Shown here: positions 20,442-29,963 of the stretch, piece by piece | Layout: the number at the start of each line of letters is the position of its first letter | Position numbering within the stretch: the first letter of the stretch is position 1 | NCBI GenBank assembly: GCA_028565635.1 | Contig: JAOXYB010033062.1 | Location: 1 to 29,963 of the forward strand | From: Phoronis ovalis | Taxonomy: Eukaryota > Phoronida > Phoronidae | Direction: 5' to 3' | DNA length: 29,963 bases | Program-made: the position numbers and the translations under genes | Notes under the pieces: generated by a model | Databases searched by the model: none | Told to the model about the DNA's origin: nothing | What the model saw: only the letters and a program-made list of their open reading frames with translations

Positions 20442-23400
20442 TTACAATTTCGCAGATGGATGATTTCTGCAGTATCTAATGCCTGCGTCTAGTGCTTGCA
20501 ACGTGCGATTAATATTCTCTTCAGTTGCATTGGTACCCATCAGACCAATTCTTAACATTTTGCCAACGGAAGGTCCTAATCCACCACCAATTTCTACCTG
20601 GTACCTACAGAAGAAAATCATATGTAATGGATAGCACATTTATTACAGTTAAGAATAAGAACACTAATGTTGTCGGAATATATAATCAGTGCATAATTGA
20701 GTGCATAATGAGTGATATTTTAAAAAGCCATTCGTATTTTCCAAGATGGCCTTTTACTTTTAACTTTTAATGCTAATGATGAAAACTAACTTAAAAAACA
20801 AAATATTGTGCTAGATATTTATCCCAAAACACACAATACTAAAAGTAATTGATAATTACTTTACCATCAGAAGTACGTGTCTGTCTTAATTTCTCTTTTT
20901 GATGCAAGGAGAATTTTTTGGGCAACATATTTTCAGAAATTTCTAGGTAAGGGCAATATTTTAATGCTTATTATCCCGTTCCCATGTGCTAACGATTCTC
21001 TTATGGCCGAAACCCAGCTCTCATAAACTCTTTACAAAAAGATATTTGATACTTGCATGAAGATATCCTACATAAAAACTCACTTTTTGCTAAAAATCTA
21101 GAAATTGAACGCATGCCTCAATCGAGAGTCACTTCGACTGCTGATCGAGGCTTTCGCCTAACGCTAAAGTTTTACCTTTATCTTTAATAAAATTGTAGCA
21201 TTCTTGCAAAATTAGCAAAAAAACATCGTATTAAACTTACTTATTCATAATATGACTTAGAAGCAGCTTCCAGTCTATACCATGGGGTACTTCAAGAGCA
21301 GTCACAGTTGGGAGACGTGCAGCCTGTGGAAAATATTGTGAGATAGTGATAAAATTTTTAACAAAATCTAAGCTTTTCACAAAGTATTGGAAATTTTTTG
21401 TAGATGGAATTAATGGAATTTCATCAAATCCTAAAAAATCACTAGTACCCATGAGTTAATATATTGCAGATATTGCTAGAAAACAAGGACTACAGTAAGT
21501 TCACTTCTGCGCTTTGTCACACCCACAATTTAGTGTTTGAATGAATGAGAAGAAATTGAAACAGAATAATGGCAAGACTGAGGTTCTGGTGATAACAATG
21601 CTTTACTTTAAAATAAAGGTAATCTTAACTAGCTGTTTGCTGGTCGGTGGTTACTCTGTACGATTTCCAACTACCTTCACACATAATATAGGCTTTGTAT
21701 TTGACATTATTATGAGTCTATATGTAAATCTGCTAATTTCCATTTCATAATAATTATGCAATACCGTGAAAATACTGTATCTTCAAAACTCCTTATAGTA
21801 TGGTCTCCCATCATTTCAATAAAATAGAATACAGAGAATACAGAACAAACCAGCCCACATAATCATTTGAACTAAGAAATTTGGTCACATTACACCTATT
21901 TGGAAACAGCTTCACTGGCTAGCAGTGAACACAGAATTTAAGATCTTGATTTTCAATATTTGTCATCCTGGTCCCCACGCTCCAACAAAAAGGTGTAACA
22001 CATGACAGTTATGCATTTTTAAAATGACCCCCTAAATGCTGATTTATCCGTAATTTAGTAACCCTATTTTCGCAAAAAAAGAAAACCATTTGTTTTGTAG
22101 GTTTTCAAGGAGACAAAAACAAATTTCTACCCTTTCTGTGTGCTACTGAATAATTAAGTATAGTCGATGTAAGTAAGGCTAGTAAACATGAACCCTGACA
22201 AGAACAAAGTTTTTCCCGTACTTTTTAACTCGTTTTAGTATAATAAATATTTCTGGCAGATCCGTTCTTGATTCCCTTGATTTTGTACCCTTTTTTGATT
22301 TTCAAGGAGACCTTTTCTCAAATTTTACCCTTTTTATCAAGTTTCAAGGACATTGACTTCTTCCAAAATAACTCCCCTGTTCCGTGAATTTCGTAACGAT
22401 CATGCGGTCCCATATCATGCTGGAGTGCGGGGAATAGGTTTATCATATATATGCAATGCCACTGTGCATTCTTGTAATATTTTTTTAGTCAAATCATGTC
22501 CCATGAGAAACTTAAAAGATCATCTTGTAGTATTTTTTTTATAGTGCTGAAGGGTAATCTAGTTGCATACTAGGACAGAGCTTTTTTTGTTTGACATGTG
22601 CCATGTGCTCCGTCCCTATGGAATGCCTTCTGCCTAGAACTAAGATCGCAAAATAGTTTGGAATGCTTCAGGTCTAAATTAACTTTTAAACTCCATTATT
22701 CTTACTTACTATTAGTATTTATTTTATTCTTTATTTTATTCCTAATTGCATTTCCCTTTAATTTTATGTTTCAAACACACTATTTTAATTGTGACTGTTT
22801 GCTAATTTTTTAATTTAACTGTTTATTTATTTAAACTGTAGGTTTTTCATTTTATTTTATTGTACTTCTTTTTAACTCTCATGTAAATGGTATGCAAGCG
22901 TAATAACAATTAATACACTTACTTTATCTTTCACAAATAACTTCAAGCCCATTTTTTCCAATTCTGTTTGCATATACTCCCACAGTCTTCTTGTACGCGC
23001 CCAACGATTTTCAAGACCTTCTTTAGCCATTAGAGCTAGACCCTCTCTAATGGCGTAGATTGTTTGGATGGGTGCTGTATGATGATACCTGTAAAAAACA
23101 TGGTATCGTGGCCCTTATTCAATCACTGTTATTATTATTATTGAGCCCTGTAGGGGAGTTTTCGCAAGCAGCAAGCAATGTGGTCTGTTAAGTCCGAGCA
23201 CGCGAGCATACATTTGATTCTTAAATGCGAGCAGCAAGCTTTTTTTTCTACTTGCTTCTTAAAAGTGAACAGACCAGACTCTTAAGTGGGGCATTTGCAA
23301 TTTTTAAGTGGGAGCATAGCACCCTGGGGGGACAACCTACTTATTATTATGTGTGATGTTCATTTAGGAATTCTAAATTAATAATTTAAGCAAAAATAAA

Positions 23401-26400
23401 CACAAAACCTGTCATTTATTTAGACAAAAGGATGACACATAAAACTGTAATTGTATATCACAATTATTATAAAACAATAATTTAACCCAATTAAACATGA
23501 AATGTAATGCTACTGATATGCAGAACTGGCACTGAGACCAAGAGACCCCTGTTTTTAAATTGCTGTCAACTTGGCATGTATAGACATGTAATCTTTTGCA
23601 AGCGTAATTGCACAAATACTGAATTAGTAGTCAGTGTTACAGATGAAAATATAATCTATAGAAACACAGAGTATTACATACACATGGTTCTTTTAAGAAA
23701 AAAAAGCTGTTTAAGATTTAAGTCAATTTTACTTACTTTCTGGCACCACCACAACCGGGAACACCCCAGTAATTGCCAAGTTTGTTCATGTCAAAATAAA
23801 AAGATCGTACTCTGCTCCTTCGTTTTTGAAGTTTCTCTCTGTAACATCAAAATTAAGATAAAGTAGAAGTACATTTTAGCAAAGGTCATGTTGCACACAC
23901 ACACAAATGGCCCTTTGACCTTAGGCTTGTCTTGGAACCTAGCCAATTTTTTATAAAGCATAAAGGGAGAATCATTTTCAGTTGACCTCTAAATGACCTT
24001 TTCATATTTTAATTTTGCAGCAAATTTAAAATGTTGACTACTTTTTACCCTTTGACCTCAAATTGTCCTCTGGATGAACTTTATATTTCCTAAAAATATC
24101 AATTCTGAAAGTTTTAAGCAATTTAAGATAATGACTTTTTTTACCTCTGAATGATCTTTTTACTTTAAAGTCAACTCAGATAACCTCTAAATGAACTTTT
24201 AACTTCATTTTTGAACTGTTTAAGCGAATTTCAAAAATTTAGTTTTTCTAGCTTTAAATGAAATAATAACAACATTTTTGGAAGGTTCATGTGATTTAAG
24301 ATTTTGACCTCTAAATGCCTTTTGATCTCAAAGTCAATTCATCCCATCCTAAGTATGTCACATGTCAAACCACAATCTGCATACATCACCAGTTGTTCTT
24401 GAAGTATAACCTCTTTACTATCCTCAGTTTGACACCTGACCTTATTTTTGTATGTCCCCTCCCCACTGAGTCCATACCTCAAGTTTGACATTAGCTCAAA
24501 GCATTTCCAAAATATCAAGCTTTAAAGAGTGGAGAAAAAAGGAAGAAAAAAGATATATCTCAATCGGTTGCATCTGCTGTGCAGTCTAAAGATATTCATA
24601 TCACCAAGAAAAGATATCAGTGTATTTTATATAGCAGCAGTAATTCTTCCAAAAAAACTGAAAATGTATTATGTACTTTTAACTGCGTTTGCTCCGCAAA
24701 ATAATGAAAATGCGCAGCCATCTGGTACTATTTTTATTATTAGAATACCATGAGTGAGAATTAAAGAATGAAACCTTCAACACAAGTTACTGTATTAAAT
24801 ATTATTATAAAAATAACTTAATGAAGTTTAGTAATAAATAAAACTACACCAAGCAAAAATATATTTAAATTATTCATCAGAAACTGTTTATACCTAGCTC
24901 CAGGACCAAATGTGATTGGGGCGACACCTGGTGGAGAACAAAGAGTTTTCTGGGAACCAGTGTAACAACAATCAATTTCTGAAACATTAAAATAGGCTGC
25001 TGTTCTATTTAATAACATCTTTTTATATAAAAATAAGTTACAAGAAAAAATCATATAATCATACTAGGCATACTAAAATGTCATGTAACAATATAAAAAA
25101 GGTAACAAAGTCATAAAATCTATAATTAATATATTTGAATCCAATGTGAAATGCAGACATAGCAAAAGTAAGTTCTATATAACAGTTTTGAATTTTTTTA
25201 TTGCATATTCTTTATCAACATTTTGGACCCAACATACTATACAATCATGTGATCTTTATTACCCATGAAGACCAAACAGTGCCTACAATATTTAATCAAA
25301 CTTGTCATACCATGTTACTCAGTTGATCAAACTTTGGTTGATAACTGCAGTGTATACCATACATACTATAAACACATTTTGGAACACTTACCCCATTTGT
25401 CAACAAATAAAGGTACGCCACCCAAGGATGCTACTGCATCTACAACTAGCAGACAATTGTAGCTAAAAAAGAAAAATTACCCAATGAAACTAAACTTAGG
25501 ATTTACTCGCTTAAAAGTTTTACTTACACCAGCTTCTGGGCAGGGGCAAGTTATCTGTAAACACAACGAAAAACAGAGCTGGTTAACACAATTTTACAAT
25601 CTAATATCCAGCCACTTGATTTCAGAATTAAGGAACAAATAAGCTTACAACACAACAATTTTTATAATTTAAACAAATGCGGACAGGAGATGAACTTTAT
25701 TTTAACACACCACTATCACTGAAGGCAACCTCTGGTAGAGGTAGGAAACTGATTGTGTTATTCACAATCAGATAAATGAACAAACTTTACCCTGAACAAG
25801 TTATAATTGCAGAATCAGGTTAACATAACTCCTGTACTATAATAACTTTTAAAATTTAACTGCAACCGAATTAATATTCGCACATATCTTTTCTATCTTA
25901 CCGATGACAAAGTTCCCCAACTCCTTCCAGTGGTTGCAGAGTAGCCGACGTGGACTCTCCTTGTGTGGCAAATAAAATAGCTGGTCTATGGTGATCCAAT
26001 GCTTCTTCAATTTCATCCAAAGTGAAAGTGTTACCTAATGGCTTCTCCAGTCGTCGCACATCCGCACCTGAGTAACAAATTTGAACATGAAAACATAAAA
26101 ATATTGGCTCTTCAACTTCAAGTCATAATAGTGTTGTGTTTAAAATGAACAAACTTTACCCTAAACAAGCTATAATATATCAGGAAACATATATATTACA
26201 AGAAGTATGTGTGTATATATGTATATGCGTATATGTGTGTGTATGTTATTACAATGTACATGGACACATACACACAGGTATGCATGGGTATATGTATGCA
26301 TGGGTACATGTGTATACAAGTTAATTTGCACATATATTTGTATAGTCATATTATAGTTTACATATTAATAGTTTTATTTAGTATTGTTTATCATATATTA

Positions 26401-28494
26401 GTTGCTTTTTGTATTTGTCCATGTAATTTGAAAAATATGTTACTGTGACAATAAACTATATATAATTACATAATCACGACCAAACATTAGGACAATAATG
26501 GAAATTTCTTGCTTATAACTATAATGATTTGTCCTAGTATGAGTGGTATATATACATGGGTCCCCAAATTATGTGTGTCACTGTGTCCCCCCTGTAAGCA
26601 AAGTTAATGTGTTGATTTTTACCCATATGTATAGCCCTGAAAGCCGGTGAAAATCTAAGTTGTGTCTGTCGCTCAATATTTGTCGTGTCATCTGTTGATA
26701 TCATTTTGAAGCTGTGCCGATTTTTATCCATGTAAACTCTAGTATAGGTAAGGAGTAGAAAGTCCATTTACAAACAAAGTAAAAAACTTATTCACAAAGA
26801 AACTTACCATGCCTGTCTGACATATCAGCAAATCTTTTCCCCCACAAGCCATCAATGATAACCAAGACGACATCGCCCTCCTCAACTAAATTACAACAAG
26901 CGGTTTCCATTGCAGCATGTCCTACAAGTAGAATCATGAACAATCATTTTTGAATTATATTTACATTTTGATAAAATGCAGTGATGAATGATATCATAAG
27001 TTTCCAACACACAACATTCTAAATTTCTTGGATGAACACTGTATTTTATTATTAAACTAATTGAACTAATTCACATCAAAATTAATTGTGTAAGCAGAAA
27101 CATTTGCTTCTCATGGAGATGCTTAATTATCATCATAAAATAATAAAATGGAATCCTACTTATACATTCGCTCAGATCTGGTATGTCATTTACTTATATC
27201 GACATACCGCCAATTTATTAATTGCAGCAAAGTACGTTGAGCAGGAGGCAAGGATTAAATTGCCAGACCACCACAAAATGAGGTTTTATTTCAGACATTT
27301 TGTGAATAAACAGTTTATATATCGAAGGATGTATCTTATTGTGGGGCGGTACACTATTTCCCAAAATTGTAAATTATACTTTCCATCTCTGACGGCATTC
27401 TATACATATACACACATCATTAATATCAACATTATAAAGTAAAATAACTAAAGCATACCTGATCCAGATATACATATTGTCATTTCATTCTTTGTTTGAA
27501 ATGCATATTGTAAACCAGCTTTTACTTCATCCATGATCTAGGGGGAAAATGAGACTTACAGACTTAAAGGATAATACCACAGCGTGCATACATTTCACTT
27601 GAAGATGAATCCTCAGCAAGAGAATATTGAGTTTCTTCACCGAGTTAGTAATTCAGACAGAGGCTCAAACACAGCACATTTAAACAACTTAAGAGTGCTC
27701 TAGTCCTACGGCTTGTCCATAGGGTCCTGGCCACCTCTTATGTCAAACCAGTCGAAATTCAACTAGCCTTAATTCACGCATGCACAATGGCATAATATCC
27801 ATACAATCTGGATGAACAAACCTTCAAGAATGCATTTTGGATTTTATGCTGATGTGCTGTTGACCGTCTTTGATTAAGTTATCTATATACATTGGTATAA
27901 GAAGCGGAATAGTCATTTGGGTGGAATTCATTCATTTAATTAAAAAGTAAGTATTTTTGAACTTCGGCTGGTTTGAGATACGAGATGGCAGGACCCTACG
28001 GACAAGCTGTCTACAGTAGCGGGTCATGCTTGCAGGACTAGTACTGAGTTCGACTGAGAACCATTTGTTGTACTATGTGATATCTTTTTTATTGATGCTT
28101 TAGCTTTTAGGCTATTATTAATGAACTCTAAACGGCCTCGAAATGATCATATCTACAGATACGATAACGTCAAAGGTCTCGGCAGACATAAAGCAGAGGA
28201 CTGGTGAAGATGAGTTTTAGGAGTTGCACACAACGACAGACCCATGCTATCTTACTATTTCAGATCCAACATCCGATGATAGTACAAGAGTATATAATTC
28301 TCTTGCTTTTATTGGTAAAATTAGACAATTTTACTCACCTTAAAAAATTCTGGATGCATATGTCCAAGCAACGAAAGAGAATTTGCCTGCAGCACGCTTG
28401 GAGAAACATTTGCAGGTCCAGGGCCCATCAACAACCTATCTGGAATATTCAACGGCTTTGACAGGCATTCTGGAGGAGGATAAAGCTTTGACAT
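20442..28494 (-). CDS. AGXT: Alanine-glyoxylate / serine-pyruvate aminotransferase, ten exons, 394 aa
   Basis: PLP enzyme (fold type I, class V) that transaminates glyoxylate to glycine with alanine, and serine with pyruvate, detoxifying glyoxylate in peroxisomes. Exons: 28494-28339, 27537-27459, 26921-26808, 26067-25902, 25462-25392, 24978-24894, 23838-23737, 23088-22923, 21323-21241, 20604-20442. All introns are GT-AG and phases join exactly to 394 codons plus TAA; human AGXT has 392. Landmarks (human number in brackets): MGPGPAN near the N-terminus, W105 (108) stacking on PLP, S155 (158) in GES, D180 (183) in VVDAVAS, Schiff-base K206 (209) in YTGSQK, YHHTAP, and R359 (360) in LRIGLMG. The C-terminal AKL is a consensus PTS1. 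The N-terminus lacks an amphipathic mitochondrial leader, and an in-frame TAA lies 13 codons upstream of the ATG, so peroxisomal targeting is expected. Introns carry a LINE remnant, a microsatellite and a foldback element. Its last exon has a lone duplicate at 7248-7092. Confidence 0.97.
21771..22700 (+). mobile_element. LINE (CR1/L2-like) reverse transcriptase C-terminal remnant in AGXT intron 8
   Basis: On the plus strand, antisense to AGXT, 21783-21993 translates (through stops) to [40 protein letters not shown]. This is the conserved tail of non-LTR reverse transcriptases (LYGLP, LQ.vQN.AA, HITP.L..LHWLPV, FKil). After about 580 unrelated bases the frame resumes at about 22572 with DRAFFV and [20 protein letters not shown], the AP.LWN.LP..LR..sl..F motif. 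In-frame stops show it is dead. The gap is either a later insertion or extreme divergence. CR1/L2 is the best fit from memory of these motifs, but the clade is not certain. Confidence 0.8.
23145..23338 (+). repeat. Dispersed repeat, copy 2, in AGXT intron 7
   Basis: This shares the ordered blocks TAGGGGAGTTTTCGCAAG, TTCTTAAATGCGAGCAGC and TTTTTAAGTGGGAG with the inverted copy at 19008-19172. It also has an additional segment (CAGACCAGACTCTTAAGTGG) missing from the other copy. It contains no coding frame. Confidence 0.75.
23882..24360. repeat. Degenerate TTTGACCTCTAAATGACC repeat in AGXT intron 6
   Basis: Five or more diverged copies of a TTGACCTCTAAATGACCTTTT-like phrase, or parts of it, occur at irregular 60-100 base spacing (for example near 23983, 24053, 24145, 24183 and 24305), preceded by a (CA)n tract at about 23894. 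It resembles the TGACCT-word repeat at 4295-4720. Confidence 0.55.
26200..26335. repeat. TGTATA/TACATA microsatellite in AGXT intron 3
   Basis: An alternating purine-pyrimidine tract (GTGTATATATGTATATGCG, then TATGTGTGTG and ACACATACACAC), followed by two copies of GTATGCATGGGTA. Open frames crossing it are products of the simple repeat, not genes. Confidence 0.85.
27699..28016. mobile_element. Foldback element with ~60-bp inverted ends in AGXT intron 1
   Basis: The left arm 27699-27760 (CTTGTCCATAGGGTCCTGGC, then CAAACCAGTCGAAATTC) is complementary to the right arm 27959-28016 (GAACTTCGGCTGGTTTG, then GGACCCTACGGACAAGC). About 200 bases lie between. The arms match at roughly 80-85 percent by eye. 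No frame is present, so this is probably a MITE. No certain target duplication is seen. Confidence 0.75.
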
Positions 28495-28562
28495 CTCAAA
28501 AAAATTCTTCTCTGATATCTTCCTTTAATATTTATTACCAGTACGCTTATATGACTTTGATG

Positions 28563-28588
28563 ATCACGCAAATTCCGTGATTTTTATA
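28563..28588 (-). promoter_or_regulatory. TATA box and adjoining dyad, AGXT core promoter
   Basis: On the minus strand TATAAAAA lies at 28588-28581, 87-94 bases upstream of the AGXT ATG. A perfect 6-base dyad ATCACG-N7-CGTGAT (28563-28581) touches it on the gene side. This would place transcription start near 28555 with a 5' UTR of about 60 bases. The dyad could bind a dimeric factor. Both calls rest on motif and position. Confidence 0.5.
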
Positions 28589-29963
28589 CTGCTGCCTCTT
28601 GAATGACCTTGCAATGACAACACCACTATCTGACGTATTTGCTTACCAGGTCAAGGTTAAATAGAAACAACTGTTTTGATTGGGCAACTCTAAAATAAGT
28701 CGTATTGCAAAAGCTAACGTTGTTATCATTCTCATAAAAAGAAAGGTACCAGCGTGTTCTACTTTGCTTATGATATATATTCCAATAGCTTTGAGATAAG
28801 TGGAACAATTGCTATTTTCTTCATACGTAAGTGGGTCAGCTTCGGGGGAAGGGGTGTGTACGTTATTAGACCAATCACACCACTCGATACAAAATGAAGT
28901 TATAGATGGCGCATCTGTGTTATTTTGATCACGTGAGAAAGGTACAGGCTGGAAATTTGGCACCGGAATATAATGTGGGGTAAAAATTACCGAGACCGTA
29001 GCAAATTGTTGCTCTAGGTACATATGCAATATCCAGGTAAGTGATCTAGCTAATGAACTGCTTGATCGTACTCTGGAAAATATTATCATCTAAATCAAGA
29101 ATGCGCGCCAAGTTTGCCAAAGTTTCAAAAGTTGGTCTTGTTTGGAGTGTTTGTGCTTCAACTCAAAGTTAGGTATATAGCACTATAAAATGTATTTAAT
29201 TGATACATTTTCAGCTATATCATATGGTAGAATAGTATGTGTATCCTATGTCCATGTTTTTGTTTAACGATTACTTGATCGTGAACTGTATTGTTTTGTG
29301 GGACAATGTTTGCTCCCATACGGCATACGTCCGTTCTATTATGATAGTGACTAAATACTAATTTAATAATGATAATTGATTATGTGGTTAATCAACAAGG
29401 AAGTTAAAATTTCACTTTCTGTTGGCTTGTTCCTAATAAACACAGTTCGACCAGGTATGGATGCAGGTCGAATGTTGTAGTGGTAACTGGTAAGCTAGGA
29501 AACGCATGATTTCCCACATGGAGTTTTCTAGGAAGTGGGTGGGTACCAATTACCATGTGGTTACATTATTTAATAAGATAACTTGCTGACTGTCCTAGGT
29601 CAAAAGTGCTATGTAGGCATTGAACTGGAAACTGTTTATTTGCATTTACTCCCATTTTTACTAGTGTATAAAGCAAACACCTATATTTTATTATAAGCCT
29701 ATATATTATCATTTCTAGAAATAATCAATTATCGATTTGTATTTCAAAGTTTAAATATTTCAGAATTATTTTTTCCATGGTACTATGCGAAATGGGACAA
29801 CAGGGCAACTTGATGAAATCTTGAAATCCAAAATTTTTATCGAGGCCGCTTCTTTTAACTCTCAACCCGGGATTGCTTCCATACATTCAGACGGGGGGGG
29901 GGGGGGGGGGGTTAAGCTCCACCAAAGGGAGACCCAAAGGGAATGGGAAAAAATTAGCCAACC
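28589..29963. other. Region upstream of AGXT, no gene recognised
   Basis: An open frame on the minus strand (29089-28643, 148 aa) has no domain I know. It ends before the AGXT core promoter and is not joined to it by phase. The window ends with a run of 19 G residues (29893-29911) next to GGGAGACCCAAAGGG-like sequence. That G run is prone to sequencing error. Confidence 0.45.

Noticed and set aside
25501-25556. Possible extra AGXT exon on the minus strand between exons 4 and 5
   Set aside because: It has acceptor- and donor-like edges, but joining it creates a stop or breaks the frame, while exon 4 joins exon 5 directly in phase with the family sequence ([12 protein letters not shown]).
26136-26448. 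Cys/Tyr/Val-rich frames on the plus strand
   Set aside because: They are translations of a TGTATA-type microsatellite.
28643-29089. 148-aa open frame upstream of AGXT (minus)
   Set aside because: No recognisable domain or splice connection to AGXT; an AT-rich frame of this length can occur by chance.
1-29963. CRISPR array, operon, bacterial or phage system
   Set aside because: The tandem repeats lack unique, even-length spacers, and both intact genes are intron-rich metazoan genes.

Overview
This is eukaryotic, metazoan nuclear DNA. It is AT-rich, the genes are split by GT-AG introns, and there are no bacterial-type operons. Short inverted-repeat elements, tRNA-derived SINE-like sequence, a LINE remnant and tandem repeats built on TGACCT/AGGTCA-like words suggest a marine invertebrate, perhaps a bivalve or other mollusc. 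That taxonomic guess is an inference; the intron-exon gene models are much firmer.

Two intact protein-coding genes could be reconstructed exon by exon, both on the minus strand. (1) 28494-20442 is a ten-exon alanine-glyoxylate / serine-pyruvate aminotransferase (AGXT-like) of 394 aa. All PLP-site landmarks are present and it ends in a peroxisomal AKL tripeptide. (2) 13118-8851 is a nine-exon phytanoyl-CoA-dioxygenase-family Fe(II)/2-oxoglutarate oxygenase of 361 aa. Its HxD, distal His and Arg are all in place. Both families are often peroxisomal, but the oxygenase has no visible targeting signal, so a metabolic link is only suggested by adjacency.

Between them (15219-13562, minus) lies a decayed tectonin (beta-propeller lectin) gene. 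One exon is still open; its two neighbours carry nonsense codons and a frameshift. Downstream of the oxygenase, at 7248-7092, is a lone second copy of the AGXT last exon. It has an intact acceptor and compatible phase but lacks the AKL ending. It is either a relic of a tandem duplication or, less likely, a remote alternative last exon.

Layout: 1-257 palindromic satellite; 2384-2960 two adjacent foldback elements; 3125-3412 SINE; 3933-4272 inverted-repeat element; 4295-4720 tandem repeat; 6281-6543 promoter-like cluster and small SAP-like ORF; 7092-7248 orphan exon; 7661-8131 and 9959-10440 two copies of one hAT-like MITE; 8851-13118 oxygenase gene; 13562-15219 tectonin pseudogene; 15935-17420 a possible tiny plus-strand gene; 18729-19172 an internally repetitive element joined to a dispersed repeat whose other copy is at 23145-23338; 20442-28494 AGXT gene, whose introns hold a LINE remnant, a microsatellite and a foldback element; 28589-29963 upstream DNA without a recognised gene.
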